Shown piece by piece: positions 6,739-13,291 of a DNA stretch of 13,799 nt. The notes below the pieces were generated by a model. It saw only the letters and a list, made by a program, of their open reading frames with translations. It was not told the origin of the DNA and made no database searches. Position 1 is the stretch's first letter; the number at the start of each line of letters is the position of its first letter. Source of the DNA: Rhodoferax sp. (GTDB lineage Bacteria > Pseudomonadota > Gammaproteobacteria > Burkholderiales > Burkholderiaceae_C); NCBI GenBank assembly GCA_030683195.1, contig JAUXQA010000531.1:1-13799 (forward strand), given 5' to 3'. A program made the translations under genes and the position numbers.

Positions 6739-6750
6739 TAGTAGTAGTAG
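6739..6750 (+). other. four TAG triplets next to AT-rich DNA (DnaA-trio-like)
   Basis: TAGTAGTAGTAG follows the AT-rich CTATTAATAAA and lies 18 bases before the first DnaA box (6769). DnaA-trio elements known from bacterial origins are runs of 3'-(G/A)A(T)-5' triplets, which read 5'-TAG/TAA-3'. They lie between a DnaA box and the unwinding region, as here. The match is by eye and short. Confidence 0.35.
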
Positions 6751-6768
6751 ATAGAGCAAGCCAATTTC

Positions 6769-6777
6769 TGTGGATAA
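6769..6777 (-). promoter_or_regulatory. DnaA box 1 (perfect TTATCCACA on the minus strand)
   Basis: TGTGGATAA on the plus strand is the exact complement of the strong DnaA box TTATCCACA. It lies beside the TAG-triplet run and AT-rich DNA, and 19 bases left of the IHF match. Confidence 0.6.
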
Positions 6778-6795
6778 GGCGATTTTTCTGATAAA

Positions 6796-6808
6796 AATCA
6801 AGCACTTG
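6796..6808 (+). promoter_or_regulatory. IHF consensus match
   Basis: AATCAAGCACTTG fits WATCAANNNNTTR at every fixed position. It lies between DnaA box 1 and boxes 2/3, an arrangement like that of oriC and of DnaA-titration or reactivation loci in gammaproteobacteria. It also forms part of a nested stem-loop at 6781-6840. Confidence 0.5.
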
Positions 6809-6840
6809 GACTATGCCAACCCCTGTGTGGGTTCGTGCTT
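6800..6840. repeat. nested stem-loop AAGCAC...AACCC-N6-GGGTT...GTGCTT
   Basis: AAGCAC (6800-6805) pairs with GTGCTT (6835-6840), and inside it AACCC pairs with GGGTT around CTGTGT. A second hairpin, GATTTTT/AAAAATC (6781-6787 and 6793-6799), sits directly to its left. The downstream TTTT could make it a weak rightward terminator, but no rightward transcript is known here. Confidence 0.35.
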
Positions 6841-6885
6841 TTCAACTGTACCCACAAACTGGATAACTTCAGGTGTTTTGATTTT

Positions 6886-6926
6886 CCTGTGGATAAGTCG
6901 CCGATTCCATCAACTTTATCCACAGG
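6886..6926. promoter_or_regulatory. DnaA boxes 2 and 3 as an 11-bp inverted repeat
   Basis: CCTGTGGATAA (6886-6896) and TTATCCACAGG (6916-6926) are exact reverse complements 19 bases apart. Each contains a perfect DnaA box (6888-6896 minus; 6916-6924 plus). The pair also lies just after the stop of the Spy-like gene, so it could fold in that transcript, but no T-tract follows and DnaA binding is the simpler reading. Confidence 0.55.
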
Positions 6927-6936
6927 TTTATCATTT

Positions 6937-7452
6937 TCAGGATTTGGACATGCCGTGGTGACGCCCACCCATGCGACCTTTGCCATGGGTGTCAAAGACT
7001 TTTTGCTGTTCAGGCGTCAGAGCGGCATACAGAGCTTTGGTGGCTTCGCCATGTTTGTCCATGGCAGCGCTCATGTCAGCCATGCGCTGGCTGCGCAGGG
7101 TTTTCATCTTGTCGATGCGCTCGGGTGTGGGCAGCTTGGCGATCTCGGCCCATTCGGTTGACTTGGCCATCATGTTGGCCGGGGGTTTCATGGCGGTGAT
7201 GTAGGTTGTCCAGGCGGCTTCCTGGGGTGCCGTGATCTTGAGCTGGGCTTTCAGGTCAGCATTGCGCTTGTCCATGCGTGCCTGCATCTTGGCGGGGTCC
7301 ATGTGGCCCTTGCCGTGATGGCCCATGCCGTCATGCATGGACATGCCGCCGCCCATGCCTGCGTGTCCTTCGCCCGGGCCCGCTGCATAGGCAGAAAAAC
7401 CGGCAACTGCCATCGCCATAGTCAAGGCCAGAGGTTTCAAAAATGATTTCAT
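6937..7452 (-). CDS. periplasmic Spy/CpxP-like LTXXQ-motif protein, His/Met-rich
   Basis: This 171-residue exported protein has a signal peptide of about 23 residues (K3/K7, a hydrophobic core, then SAYA before AGPGEG). The mature N-terminus (about 24-56) is rich in His, Met and Gly (GHAGM, SMHDGMGHHGKGH). A helical body follows with LPTPERIDKM and the family motif LTPEQQ (145-150), then a His/Gly/Met tail (GRMGGRHHGM). Spy/CpxP proteins are periplasmic chaperones or envelope-stress modulators; His/Met-rich ends suggest metal (for example copper) binding, which is inference. The start is supported by AAAGGAAA about 10 bases upstream of ATG 7452. The gene is divergent from rdgC and shares a 190-base promoter region. 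Confidence 0.85.
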   Translation of the reverse strand: MKSFLKPLALTMAMAVAGFSAYAAGPGEGHAGMGGGMSMHDGMGHHGKGHMDPAKMQARMDKRNADLKAQLKITAPQEAAWTTYITAMKPPANMMAKSTEWAEIAKLPTPERIDKMKTLRSQRMADMSAAMDKHGEATKALYAALTPEQQKVFDTHGKGRMGGRHHGMSKS

Positions 7453-7474
7453 GAGAATTTCCTTTTCAGTAGGT

Positions 7475-7498
7475 CTGATGCTCGGGAAGTGGCATCAG
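7475..7498. promoter_or_regulatory. inverted repeat CTGATGC-N10-GCATCAG in the Spy-like leader
   Basis: CTGATGC (7475-7481) is matched exactly by GCATCAG (7492-7498), centred about 35 bases upstream of the Spy-like start codon. It could be an operator for a dimeric regulator or a leader-RNA hairpin. Confidence 0.35.
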
Positions 7499-7556
7499 CT
7501 TGAAATGAAGTGTGTTCCCGGTGTGTATCGGGTCAGTGAGGCTGGATTGAGATTTT

Positions 7557-7571
7557 GTAAAGTTGCGTGAA
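7557..7571 (+). promoter_or_regulatory. CpxR-like box GTAAA-N5-GTGAA
   Basis: GTAAA, five bases, then GTGAA is one mismatch from the enterobacterial CpxR tandem GTAAA-N5-GTAAA. It lies about 105-120 bases upstream of the Spy-like start, and in E. coli spy and cpxP are Cpx targets. The presence of a Cpx-type system in this organism cannot be seen in the window, and a 10-base match can occur by chance. Confidence 0.25.
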
Positions 7572-7642
7572 AAAGTTCGGGCCGTGTTTGATGGGATGAT
7601 TGGTGACTTGAAAATCGTGTGAATCATCAATAAAGGCTGCAA

Positions 7643-8572
7643 GTGTTCAAAAACGTGATCGTGTATCGAATTGGGGCCGGTTGGTCTGCGACTTTGGCGC
7701 AAATGGAAGAGGGCATGGACCCGGCGCGTTTCGTGGAATGTGGCGCCAGCCAGGAAAAAGCCATCGGCTGGATCGAGCCCCGTGGTGCGGCCAATGGTCC
7801 ACTGGTGGAGTCCGTGGGCGGGCAACTGATTTTGAAACTCAAAATTGAAACCAAGGCCGTGCCAGGCACGGTGGTGACCCGCAAGGCCAATGAACGCGCC
7901 CAACAGATCGAGGCGACCACCGGCCGCAAGCCCGGCAAAAAAGAATTGAGGGAGATCAAGGACGACATCAAGCTCCAGTTGATCCCCAAGGCCTTCACCA
8001 AAGAATCGGCCGTGACAGTGTGGATTGACCCCGATGCCCTGCTGCTGTGCATTGACGCTGGCAGCCAAGGCCGGGCTGATGAGGTGGTGACCATGCTGGT
8101 GAAATGCCTGCCCGGCCTGGCGGTGGCGCTCATTGACACCAAGGTGTCGCCGATGGCGGCCATGTCTGAGTGGCTGATCACCCAGGAACCACCTCCTGGC
8201 TTTACCGTGGACCGCGAGTGCGAACTCAAGGCGGCTGACGAATCCAAAGCGGTGGTGCGTTACTCCCGCCACCCGCTGGATACCGAAGAAGTCAAACAAT
8301 ACGTGGAGAGCGGCAAATTGCCCACCCGGCTGGCGCTGACCTGGGACAGCCGCGTGTCGTTTGTGCTGACCGAAGGCCTGCAAATCAAGAAGCTAGCGTT
8401 TCTGGATGTGGTGTTTGAAGGTGCATCTACCGGCAAAGACGATGGCTTTGATACCGACACAGCCATTGCCACCGGCGAGCTGCGCAAGTTGTTGCCAGAT
8501 TTGTTTGAGGCATTGGGCGGCGAGGGCCTGAGCATGGACGCCTCAGCCCTTGCGCCTACGACCCCCGCTTGA
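7643..8572 (+). CDS. rdgC: recombination-associated protein RdgC
   Basis: This is a 309-residue soluble DNA-binding protein (E. coli RdgC is about 300). It starts at GTG 7643 behind AAAGG. Family features: N-terminal FKNVIVYRI, AIGWIEPRG (about 40-48), LKLKIETKAVPG, and the central KKELREIKDDIKLQLIPKAF. Then come WIDPDALLLCIDAGSQGRADEVV, SPMAAMSEWL, and the C-terminal RLALTWDSRVSFVL ... IKKLAFLDVVFE. RdgC forms a ring-shaped dimer around duplex DNA and modulates RecA access; it sits on the nucleoid. The gene is divergent from the Spy-like gene. Its end overlaps the tail of the sensor kinase gene on the other strand by 17 bases. It is intact, with no unusual composition. Confidence 0.95.
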   Translation: MFKNVIVYRIGAGWSATLAQMEEGMDPARFVECGASQEKAIGWIEPRGAANGPLVESVGGQLILKLKIETKAVPGTVVTRKANERAQQIEATTGRKPGKKELREIKDDIKLQLIPKAFTKESAVTVWIDPDALLLCIDAGSQGRADEVVTMLVKCLPGLAVALIDTKVSPMAAMSEWLITQEPPPGFTVDRECELKAADESKAVVRYSRHPLDTEEVKQYVESGKLPTRLALTWDSRVSFVLTEGLQIKKLAFLDVVFEGASTGKDDGFDTDTAIATGELRKLLPDLFEALGGEGLSMDASALAPTTPA

Positions 8573-10457
8573 TCGGGAGCCGCAAGACAAGTTGGGTGCC
8601 AACGGCGCTGGAAGTCCAGTGCACCTTGGCCCCAATGGCTTGCGCCCGGCTGCGCTGATTGCCCAGGCCCCGGCCGGGGCCGTTGGAGACAGCGTTTACC
8701 TCAAAACCGGGGCCGTTGTCGGTCACACTGACCACAATCCAGCCGTCTTCCACCCCGGTGGCAACCCGGATTTCGGTGGCCCGGGTGTGTTTGATGATGT
8801 TGGTGAAGGCTTCCTGCAAAATCCGCAGGATGTGCAGCGCGTTGCGTGGGTCCAGCCAGTCCAGGGCAGGCACATCTTGAATCTCCCAACGCAGGTGTAG
8901 CCCGGCATTTTCCAGGCGGAGTGCCAGCCGAAAGCGCAAGGTGGCTAGCAGCAGCAGCAGGTCTGGCTGCACCGGCTCCATGGCGTCAATGGCCAGTTTG
9001 AGGTCATCGATACACCCTCTGAGTACTTCTGCCACCATGGTGCCATCGAGTCGCCCGCGCTCGACTTCGAGCAACGCTGTGCGCAGTGATAAGCCCATGC
9101 CGTCGTGCATGTCCTGGGTCATGCGTTGGCGCTCCTCGGCCAGCATTTGCCGGTGCGAAATTTCACGTTGTGCCCGGTGGCTTGCCAACAGCTCGGCCTC
9201 CCGCAGGAGCAGGCGGTGCTCAAGGCTGGCATTCACCTGTTTGACTTCATCCAGCGCTCCAACGTAGCGGCTCAGCAGAATTTTCATCAACAAGGCCAGG
9301 ACCAAAAAGTTGGTATAGGGCCCCAAATACACACCCTCAATATTGATGCGATTGGTTTGTAAAAACCAGTCGTAAAGCCACAAGAGCATGCCAAGCAAAC
9401 ACCAGGCACCAAGCCACATGCCGTCTCGCGAGGCTTGCTTTCGGGACTGAAAAAAACCCACAGCACCTACCGTTGTGCCCATGATCATCAGAACGATGTA
9501 GGCCAGTGAAGACAAGGCATAGACATCGGGCAAGCCGGTAAGGGCCGGGAATGTGAGCACGCTTGTCAGTACCGTGATGCTCATGACTGCGCGGTTCAGG
9601 CCGGGCAAAGGAGCACCGTGCAAGTGATTCATGAAAAAGTGAGCAATCGCAATCAGCCAGAACAGTGAGTTCACGGTGACCCAACTGAACCATTCGTCCG
9701 ATACCAGCAAGTGGTGCTCTCCCACGTGGTAGTGCAAGGTGCGCAAAAACGAAGCCAGCGAGGCGACGAAAAACAGCAACAGCAAGGGTTTGCGTTGCTG
9801 GCGAAACCAGAAGAGCGCCAAAAAGCCAGCTGCCAAAAACGTCACGCTGCTCATGTAGGGCAAGTCAACCTGCAGCAGGTGGCGCAGGTGAAAACGCCAG
9901 CTCAATTCCGAGGCTTCACCCAGCCACACGGTAGACAGCGCCATGACACCTTCGCGCGGACGCTCAATGCGTAGCAAGACTTCGCGGGGGGAATCGCCCG
10001 TTGACGTTTGCCCCAAGGCCAGCCACAGGGGCAGATTCCAGGTATTCCAGAGGATGCTGGCGTGCGACTGGTACAGCAGGCGCTGGTCTGCATACACCGC
10101 CACCTGGCCGTCACTTTTGACACGGGGAATGTAGAGATAGCGGGTGTCTGCGATGGGCGGCAGCTCAGGAAGGTGCAGGCGATACCAAGTCGCCAGGGTG
10201 GGTGTGCCCCGGGTCCTGCGCTCACCGGTTTCGGGCAGGGTCTGACGGACGGTAGCGTGAGGCAAGTGCACTTCTTTCCATTCACCCGCCAAGCTTGATG
10301 CCTGCACCACCGTGGAGGGTGCGCTGTAGCCGTAGCCTTCAATTTCCAGTGTTTGTGCCGTGGTGAGTTGCACAGGTTCCGGCTCTGAAGCCTGCGCTTG
10401 TCCCAGGGTCCCGCACATTAGCAAGCAGGCCAAGAGACTGCGCAAGGTTTCAATCAT
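8556..10457 (-). CDS. NarL-type sensor histidine kinase with seven-helix membrane sensor
   Basis: This 633-residue membrane kinase has a signal peptide or first helix at about 5-23 (SLLACLLMCGTLGQAQA). A periplasmic sensor region of about 170 residues (25-195) follows, then about seven membrane helices between 200 and 396, which resembles the 7TMR-DISM layout. A linker helix (about 400-445) leads to HisKA_3 with ERQRMTQDMHDGMG (phospho-accepting H451). HATPase_c has the N-box QEAFTNIIKHT (N553), DNGPGF (580-585) and GRGLGN (595-600). Kinases of this type phosphorylate LuxR-family regulators. The regulator gene directly upstream overlaps this start by 8 bases, so the two are translationally coupled partners. 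The ligand is unknown; the extracellular part may bind a carbohydrate-like or other small molecule, as in DISM families (inference). Confidence 0.92.
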   Translation of the reverse strand: MIETLRSLLACLLMCGTLGQAQASEPEPVQLTTAQTLEIEGYGYSAPSTVVQASSLAGEWKEVHLPHATVRQTLPETGERRTRGTPTLATWYRLHLPELPPIADTRYLYIPRVKSDGQVAVYADQRLLYQSHASILWNTWNLPLWLALGQTSTGDSPREVLLRIERPREGVMALSTVWLGEASELSWRFHLRHLLQVDLPYMSSVTFLAAGFLALFWFRQQRKPLLLLFFVASLASFLRTLHYHVGEHHLLVSDEWFSWVTVNSLFWLIAIAHFFMNHLHGAPLPGLNRAVMSITVLTSVLTFPALTGLPDVYALSSLAYIVLMIMGTTVGAVGFFQSRKQASRDGMWLGAWCLLGMLLWLYDWFLQTNRINIEGVYLGPYTNFLVLALLMKILLSRYVGALDEVKQVNASLEHRLLLREAELLASHRAQREISHRQMLAEERQRMTQDMHDGMGLSLRTALLEVERGRLDGTMVAEVLRGCIDDLKLAIDAMEPVQPDLLLLLATLRFRLALRLENAGLHLRWEIQDVPALDWLDPRNALHILRILQEAFTNIIKHTRATEIRVATGVEDGWIVVSVTDNGPGFEVNAVSNGPGRGLGNQRSRAQAIGAKVHWTSSAVGTQLVLRLPIKRGS

Positions 10458-11169
10458 TGATCAACCCCTGATGGCGCGCCTCATAGATGGCTTCGACTTT
10501 GGAGTTGACTTCCAGCTTGCTGTAAATCCTGCGAACAAAGGTTTGTACCGTGTGCCGTGATATCGCCATCAGACCGGCGATCTCGGGGGAGGTGAAGCCC
10601 TTGGTGATGTATTCAAGCACCTGCTGCTCGCGGGCCGACAAGGCAACATGAGATTTGACAACACTGTGTTCAGGTTGCAGCGTATGGCTTGCAAAGGGCG
10701 GTGGGTCTTGCCGGCGAAAACGCTGCAGGATTTGCCGAGCAATCAAGGGGCTGATGGGGCTGCCACCCTGGTGCAAGCTGCGTATTTCGGCCAACAAACC
10801 GTGAGGTGCACTGTCTTTGAGCAAATAGCCAGCCGCTCCGGCCTCCAGCGACTGCATCACATGCAACTCATCACCAAACACGGTGCTGACCATGATGTTG
10901 CACTGGGGCCACCGGGCGTGGCCAGCGCGAATGATGTCGATACCCGACCCATCGGGCAGGCCCAAATCCACCAGCAACACATCCACCGGGTCGCCCTCCA
11001 GCGCCAGCAAACCTCGCAGTCGGGTTGGGGCGACCCAGGCCAGCACCATGTCGGGTGCGTTTTGTATGGCGTCGCTCAGGGCATGCTGAAAAACGACATC
11101 GTCCTCCACCTGCGCGACACGGATCAATGAAGGAGGTGGGCTGCTTGACATGGGGAGTGATGGTGCCAC
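10450..11169 (-). CDS. LuxR/NarL-family response regulator
   Basis: From GTG at 11169 the protein has 239 residues. This start is preferred because AAGGTGG lies a few bases upstream. An in-frame ATG at 11151 and a TTG at 11238 have no such site, and residues before the receiver domain are low-complexity. The receiver has VEDD (about 21-24), phospho-site D68 (VDLGLPDGSG) and K118 (LLKDS). The C-terminal LuxR-type helix-turn-helix is LSAREQQVLEYITKGFTSPE and onward to VNSKVEAI (about 177-228). It would act as a DNA-binding output for the coupled sensor kinase encoded immediately downstream (8-base overlap). Its targets are unknown; the divergent DUF4189 gene is a candidate by position only. Confidence 0.92.
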   Translation of the reverse strand: MAPSLPMSSSPPPSLIRVAQVEDDVVFQHALSDAIQNAPDMVLAWVAPTRLRGLLALEGDPVDVLLVDLGLPDGSGIDIIRAGHARWPQCNIMVSTVFGDELHVMQSLEAGAAGYLLKDSAPHGLLAEIRSLHQGGSPISPLIARQILQRFRRQDPPPFASHTLQPEHSVVKSHVALSAREQQVLEYITKGFTSPEIAGLMAISRHTVQTFVRRIYSKLEVNSKVEAIYEARHQGLIND

Positions 11170-11296
11170 AGCCCCACCTTGATCCGGGGCGGGTTGAACG
11201 CCTGTCGTGTCACCCGTTATAGGGACAGACAGAGGCAAAACGCGCCGCTACCATCGGTTTTGCAAATTTTTCAACCCGTATTTTTGGAGATCCCCC

Positions 11297-11650
11297 ATGA
11301 AACCGACCCGCTCCCTGCTCGCTGCGCTTTTGATTGCACTGCCGTTCAGTGTCTTTGCCATTGGCGCCATTGCGGTGGATGATGAAGAGGGCCAGACTGA
11401 CCCAGGCTATGGCTATGTCACAGGCGCCGCGTCCAAACAAGCAGCCTCGGCAGGCGCCATGAAGGAATGCCGCGCCTCCGGCAACAAGGGCTGCAAGGTG
11501 GTGGTGTGGTTTGAATCTTGTGGTGCTTACGCGCACTCCCGCGACCATTACGGCATTGGCTACGGAAAGACCAAGAAAGTCGCCGAGGCCAAAGCGCTGG
11601 AGGAGTGCGGCGGCAAATCCTGCAAGATTCTGGTTGCAGACTGCGAATAA
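11297..11650 (+). CDS. secreted DUF4189 family protein
   Basis: This is a 117-residue exported protein. ATG 11297 follows GGAGA six bases upstream. The signal peptide is MKPTRSLLAALLIALPFSVFA, with likely cleavage after residue 21. The mature part has six cysteines (C58, C66, C75, C104, C109, C116) that could form three disulfides, and the DUF4189 pattern of two alanine/glycine-rich repeats: KQAASAGAMKECRASGNKGC with VVVWFESCGAYA, then KKVAEAKALEECGGKSC with ILVADCE. The biochemical role of DUF4189 is not established; members are periplasmic or secreted. An in-frame GTG/ATG further upstream (11207) would destroy the signal peptide and is rejected. The gene is divergent from the response regulator gene. 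Confidence 0.88.
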   Translation: MKPTRSLLAALLIALPFSVFAIGAIAVDDEEGQTDPGYGYVTGAASKQAASAGAMKECRASGNKGCKVVVWFESCGAYAHSRDHYGIGYGKTKKVAEAKALEECGGKSCKILVADCE

Positions 11651-11795
11651 AAGCCGAGTTTTCTTCCCGTTTCAAAAAGGTCATTGCCAGCTCAACCCGC
11701 GCTGGCCTGCCTTCGTTTGGTAACCTCCTTTGGCTAAAAGGTGATGATTGGCTGGCAACTTCGCCATGTTGATCTCATCTTGTCAGGAGAACTCC

Positions 11796-12956
11796 ATGCT
11801 GAATTTTGACTTTCATAACCCCACACACATTGTTTTTGGCAAGGACCGCATTGCCGATCTGGCTGAGCTGGTTCCCGCTACGGCCAAAGTGCTGATTTTG
11901 GTGGGTGGCGAGAGTGCCGAGAAAACCGGCACGTTGGGCGAGGTGCGCCAAGCCCTGGGCGCGCGCACCCACAGTACCTTCAGTGGCATTGAGCCCAACC
12001 CCAGCTTTGAGACCACGATGAAAGCCGTGGAACAAGTGCGGGCCGAAGGTTTCGACTTTTTACTGGCGGTCGGCGGTGGCTCGGTGATTGATGCGGCCAA
12101 GTTCATTGCAGCGGCTGTGCCTTTTGAGGGCGATACCTGGGACATTTTGCTCAAGGGCGGCCGCAACATCGATAAAGCGCTGCCGTTTGGCACGGTGCTG
12201 ACCTTGCCGGCCACAGGCTCGGAGATGAACAACGGCTCGGTCATCACGCGGCGTGACATTGGGGCCAAGCTGGCGTTTCGCAGCCGGCACCTGTTTCCTG
12301 TGTTCTCGGTACTGGACCCAACCAAGACATACACCTTGCCGGTGAAGCAACTGGCCAATGGCGTGGTGGACGCGTTTGTACACACCGTGGAGCAGTACCT
12401 GACCTACCCGGTGAATGCCCCGGTGCAAGACCGTTTTGCCGAAGGTTTGTTGCAAACCCTGGTGGAAATCGGCCCCCGCCTGCTGGTGTCGCCCGAGCCG
12501 GTGTATGACGACCGCGCCAACCTGATGTGGACAGCCACGCTGGCCCTGAACGGCCTGATTGGTGCCGGCGTGCCACAAGACTGGGCGACCCACATGATTG
12601 GCCATGAACTCACCGCATTGCACAACATTGACCACGCCCGCACACTGGCCATCGTGTTGCCCGCGCTGTTGAATGAACGCCGGGCACAAAAGCGCGACAA
12701 ATTGCTGCAATATGGCGAGCGGATCTGGGGCATCACGACCGGTACGGACGATGAACGCATCACTGCGGCCATTGATCACACCCGTGACTTTTTTGAGCGC
12801 ATGGGCATTCCCACTCGCCTCAATGCCTATGGCCTGGGACGTGAAGCCATTGACGTGGTGATTCGCCAGCTTGACGCCCACGGCATGACCAAGCTGAGTG
12901 AACACGGCGATCTGACGATTGATGTCAGCCGCCGGATACTGGAAGCTGCGCTGTAG
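11796..12956 (+). CDS. yqhD: NADPH-dependent aldehyde reductase, YqhD-type iron-containing alcohol dehydrogenase
   Basis: This 386-residue enzyme closely follows E. coli YqhD (387 residues) along its full length: FHNPTHIVFGK, GIEPNPSFET, LLAVGGGSVIDAAKFIAAA (nucleotide-binding GGGS at 93-96), LTLPATGSEMN, NGVVDAFVHTVEQY, LNGLIGAGVPQDWATHM and the ending LDVSRR-type IDVSRRILEAAL. The metal ligands expected for the family are present: D192, H196, H266 and H280. YqhD enzymes reduce a broad range of aldehydes with NADPH in the cytoplasm and protect against reactive aldehydes. The ATG at 11796 is preferred over 11748 because TCAGGAGA lies just before it and the length then matches. The gene stands alone, with a dispersed repeat after its stop. 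Confidence 0.93.
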   Translation: MLNFDFHNPTHIVFGKDRIADLAELVPATAKVLILVGGESAEKTGTLGEVRQALGARTHSTFSGIEPNPSFETTMKAVEQVRAEGFDFLLAVGGGSVIDAAKFIAAAVPFEGDTWDILLKGGRNIDKALPFGTVLTLPATGSEMNNGSVITRRDIGAKLAFRSRHLFPVFSVLDPTKTYTLPVKQLANGVVDAFVHTVEQYLTYPVNAPVQDRFAEGLLQTLVEIGPRLLVSPEPVYDDRANLMWTATLALNGLIGAGVPQDWATHMIGHELTALHNIDHARTLAIVLPALLNERRAQKRDKLLQYGERIWGITTGTDDERITAAIDHTRDFFERMGIPTRLNAYGLGREAIDVVIRQLDAHGMTKLSEHGDLTIDVSRRILEAAL

Positions 12957-12964
12957 GTTATTGA

Positions 12965-13031
12965 AGACTTTTTGAGATCAATTCAGCCTCTAGCCGGCAC
13001 GATGTAATGCTTAAAGAGTGTTTTTTGATAG
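12965..13031 (-). repeat. dispersed intergenic repeat, copy 3 (inverted relative to copies 1 and 2)
   Basis: On the minus strand this reads from CTATCAAAAAA to GGCTAGAGGCTGAATTGAT and CTCAAAAAG. It shares the GGCTAGA-GCTG core with copy 1 and also the Comamonadaceae-like GCTAGAGGC string. It lies between the convergent yqhD and DUF2892 genes, as copies 1 and 2 lie between the convergent DUF1330 and kinase genes. The match to copies 1 and 2 is partial, so the boundaries are approximate. Confidence 0.45.
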
Positions 13032-13037
13032 CAGAGT

Positions 13038-13235
13038 TCAAGGCTTGCTCTTCATCGGGCAGGTGTTGACACCCAACATCGTGTAAACCGGGCACCAGCC
13101 AAGCACGCCGGTGGCCAGAGGCACTACACCCAACCAGCCCCACATGCCGATGTTGCCGGTGGCCATGAGGCCCAGCAGGGCCAATCCAGCCACGACGCGC
13201 ACGCCGCGGTCAATGCCGCCTTCATTTGTTTTCAT
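13038..13235 (-). CDS. DUF2892 small inner-membrane protein
   Basis: This 65-residue protein starts at ATG 13235 behind AAGGAGC on the minus strand. Its N-terminus MKTNEGGIDRGVRVVAG is typical of DUF2892, followed by two closely spaced hydrophobic helices (about 13-27 and 31-47) and a tail with GWCPVYTMLGVNTCPMK, including C48 and C59. The same domain is found alone or fused to rhodanese domains (as in YgaP), so roles in sulfur or thiol metabolism have been suggested; none is proven. It follows the Crp/Fnr gene by 56 bases in the same direction, a pairing that suggests the regulator controls it. Confidence 0.88.
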   Translation of the reverse strand: MKTNEGGIDRGVRVVAGLALLGLMATGNIGMWGWLGVVPLATGVLGWCPVYTMLGVNTCPMKSKP

Positions 13236-13291
13236 AAAAAGCTCCTTGATGAATGAAGAAGCTTGCATTGGGCGCTTGACGGTTCCGTTCG

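Larger units (their letters stand above)
6585..6936. other. origin-like non-coding region: DnaA boxes, IHF site, TAG trinucleotide run
   Basis: There is no gene in this stretch, but it is dense in signals typical of bacterial replication origins or DnaA-binding loci. There are three perfect DnaA boxes (TTATCCACA or its complement), a perfect match to the IHF consensus WATCAANNNNTTR at 6796-6808, a TAGTAGTAGTAG run beside AT-rich DNA (6731-6754), and several small hairpins. There is no dnaA, rep or parA gene in the window. It could be an origin, a DnaA-titration site, or a decayed plasmid or element origin. Confidence 0.5.

Noticed and set aside
6886..6926. Intrinsic terminator for the Spy-like gene
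   Set aside because: The stem is exact, but the loop is 19 bases and no T-tract follows on the minus strand; paired DnaA boxes explain the sequence better.
6835..7161. Plus-strand open frame running from the DnaA-box region into the Spy-like gene
   Set aside because: It is mostly antisense to the Spy-like protein, with no ribosome site or recognisable family.
7466..8383. Long open frame on the minus strand opposite rdgC
   Set aside because: It is antisense to a clear RdgC protein; its His/Gly/Phe/Gln-rich composition is typical of a shadow frame in GC-rich DNA.
12060..12905. 281-codon open frame on the minus strand opposite yqhD
   Set aside because: It is fully inside and antisense to a well-supported YqhD homologue, and has shadow-like composition.
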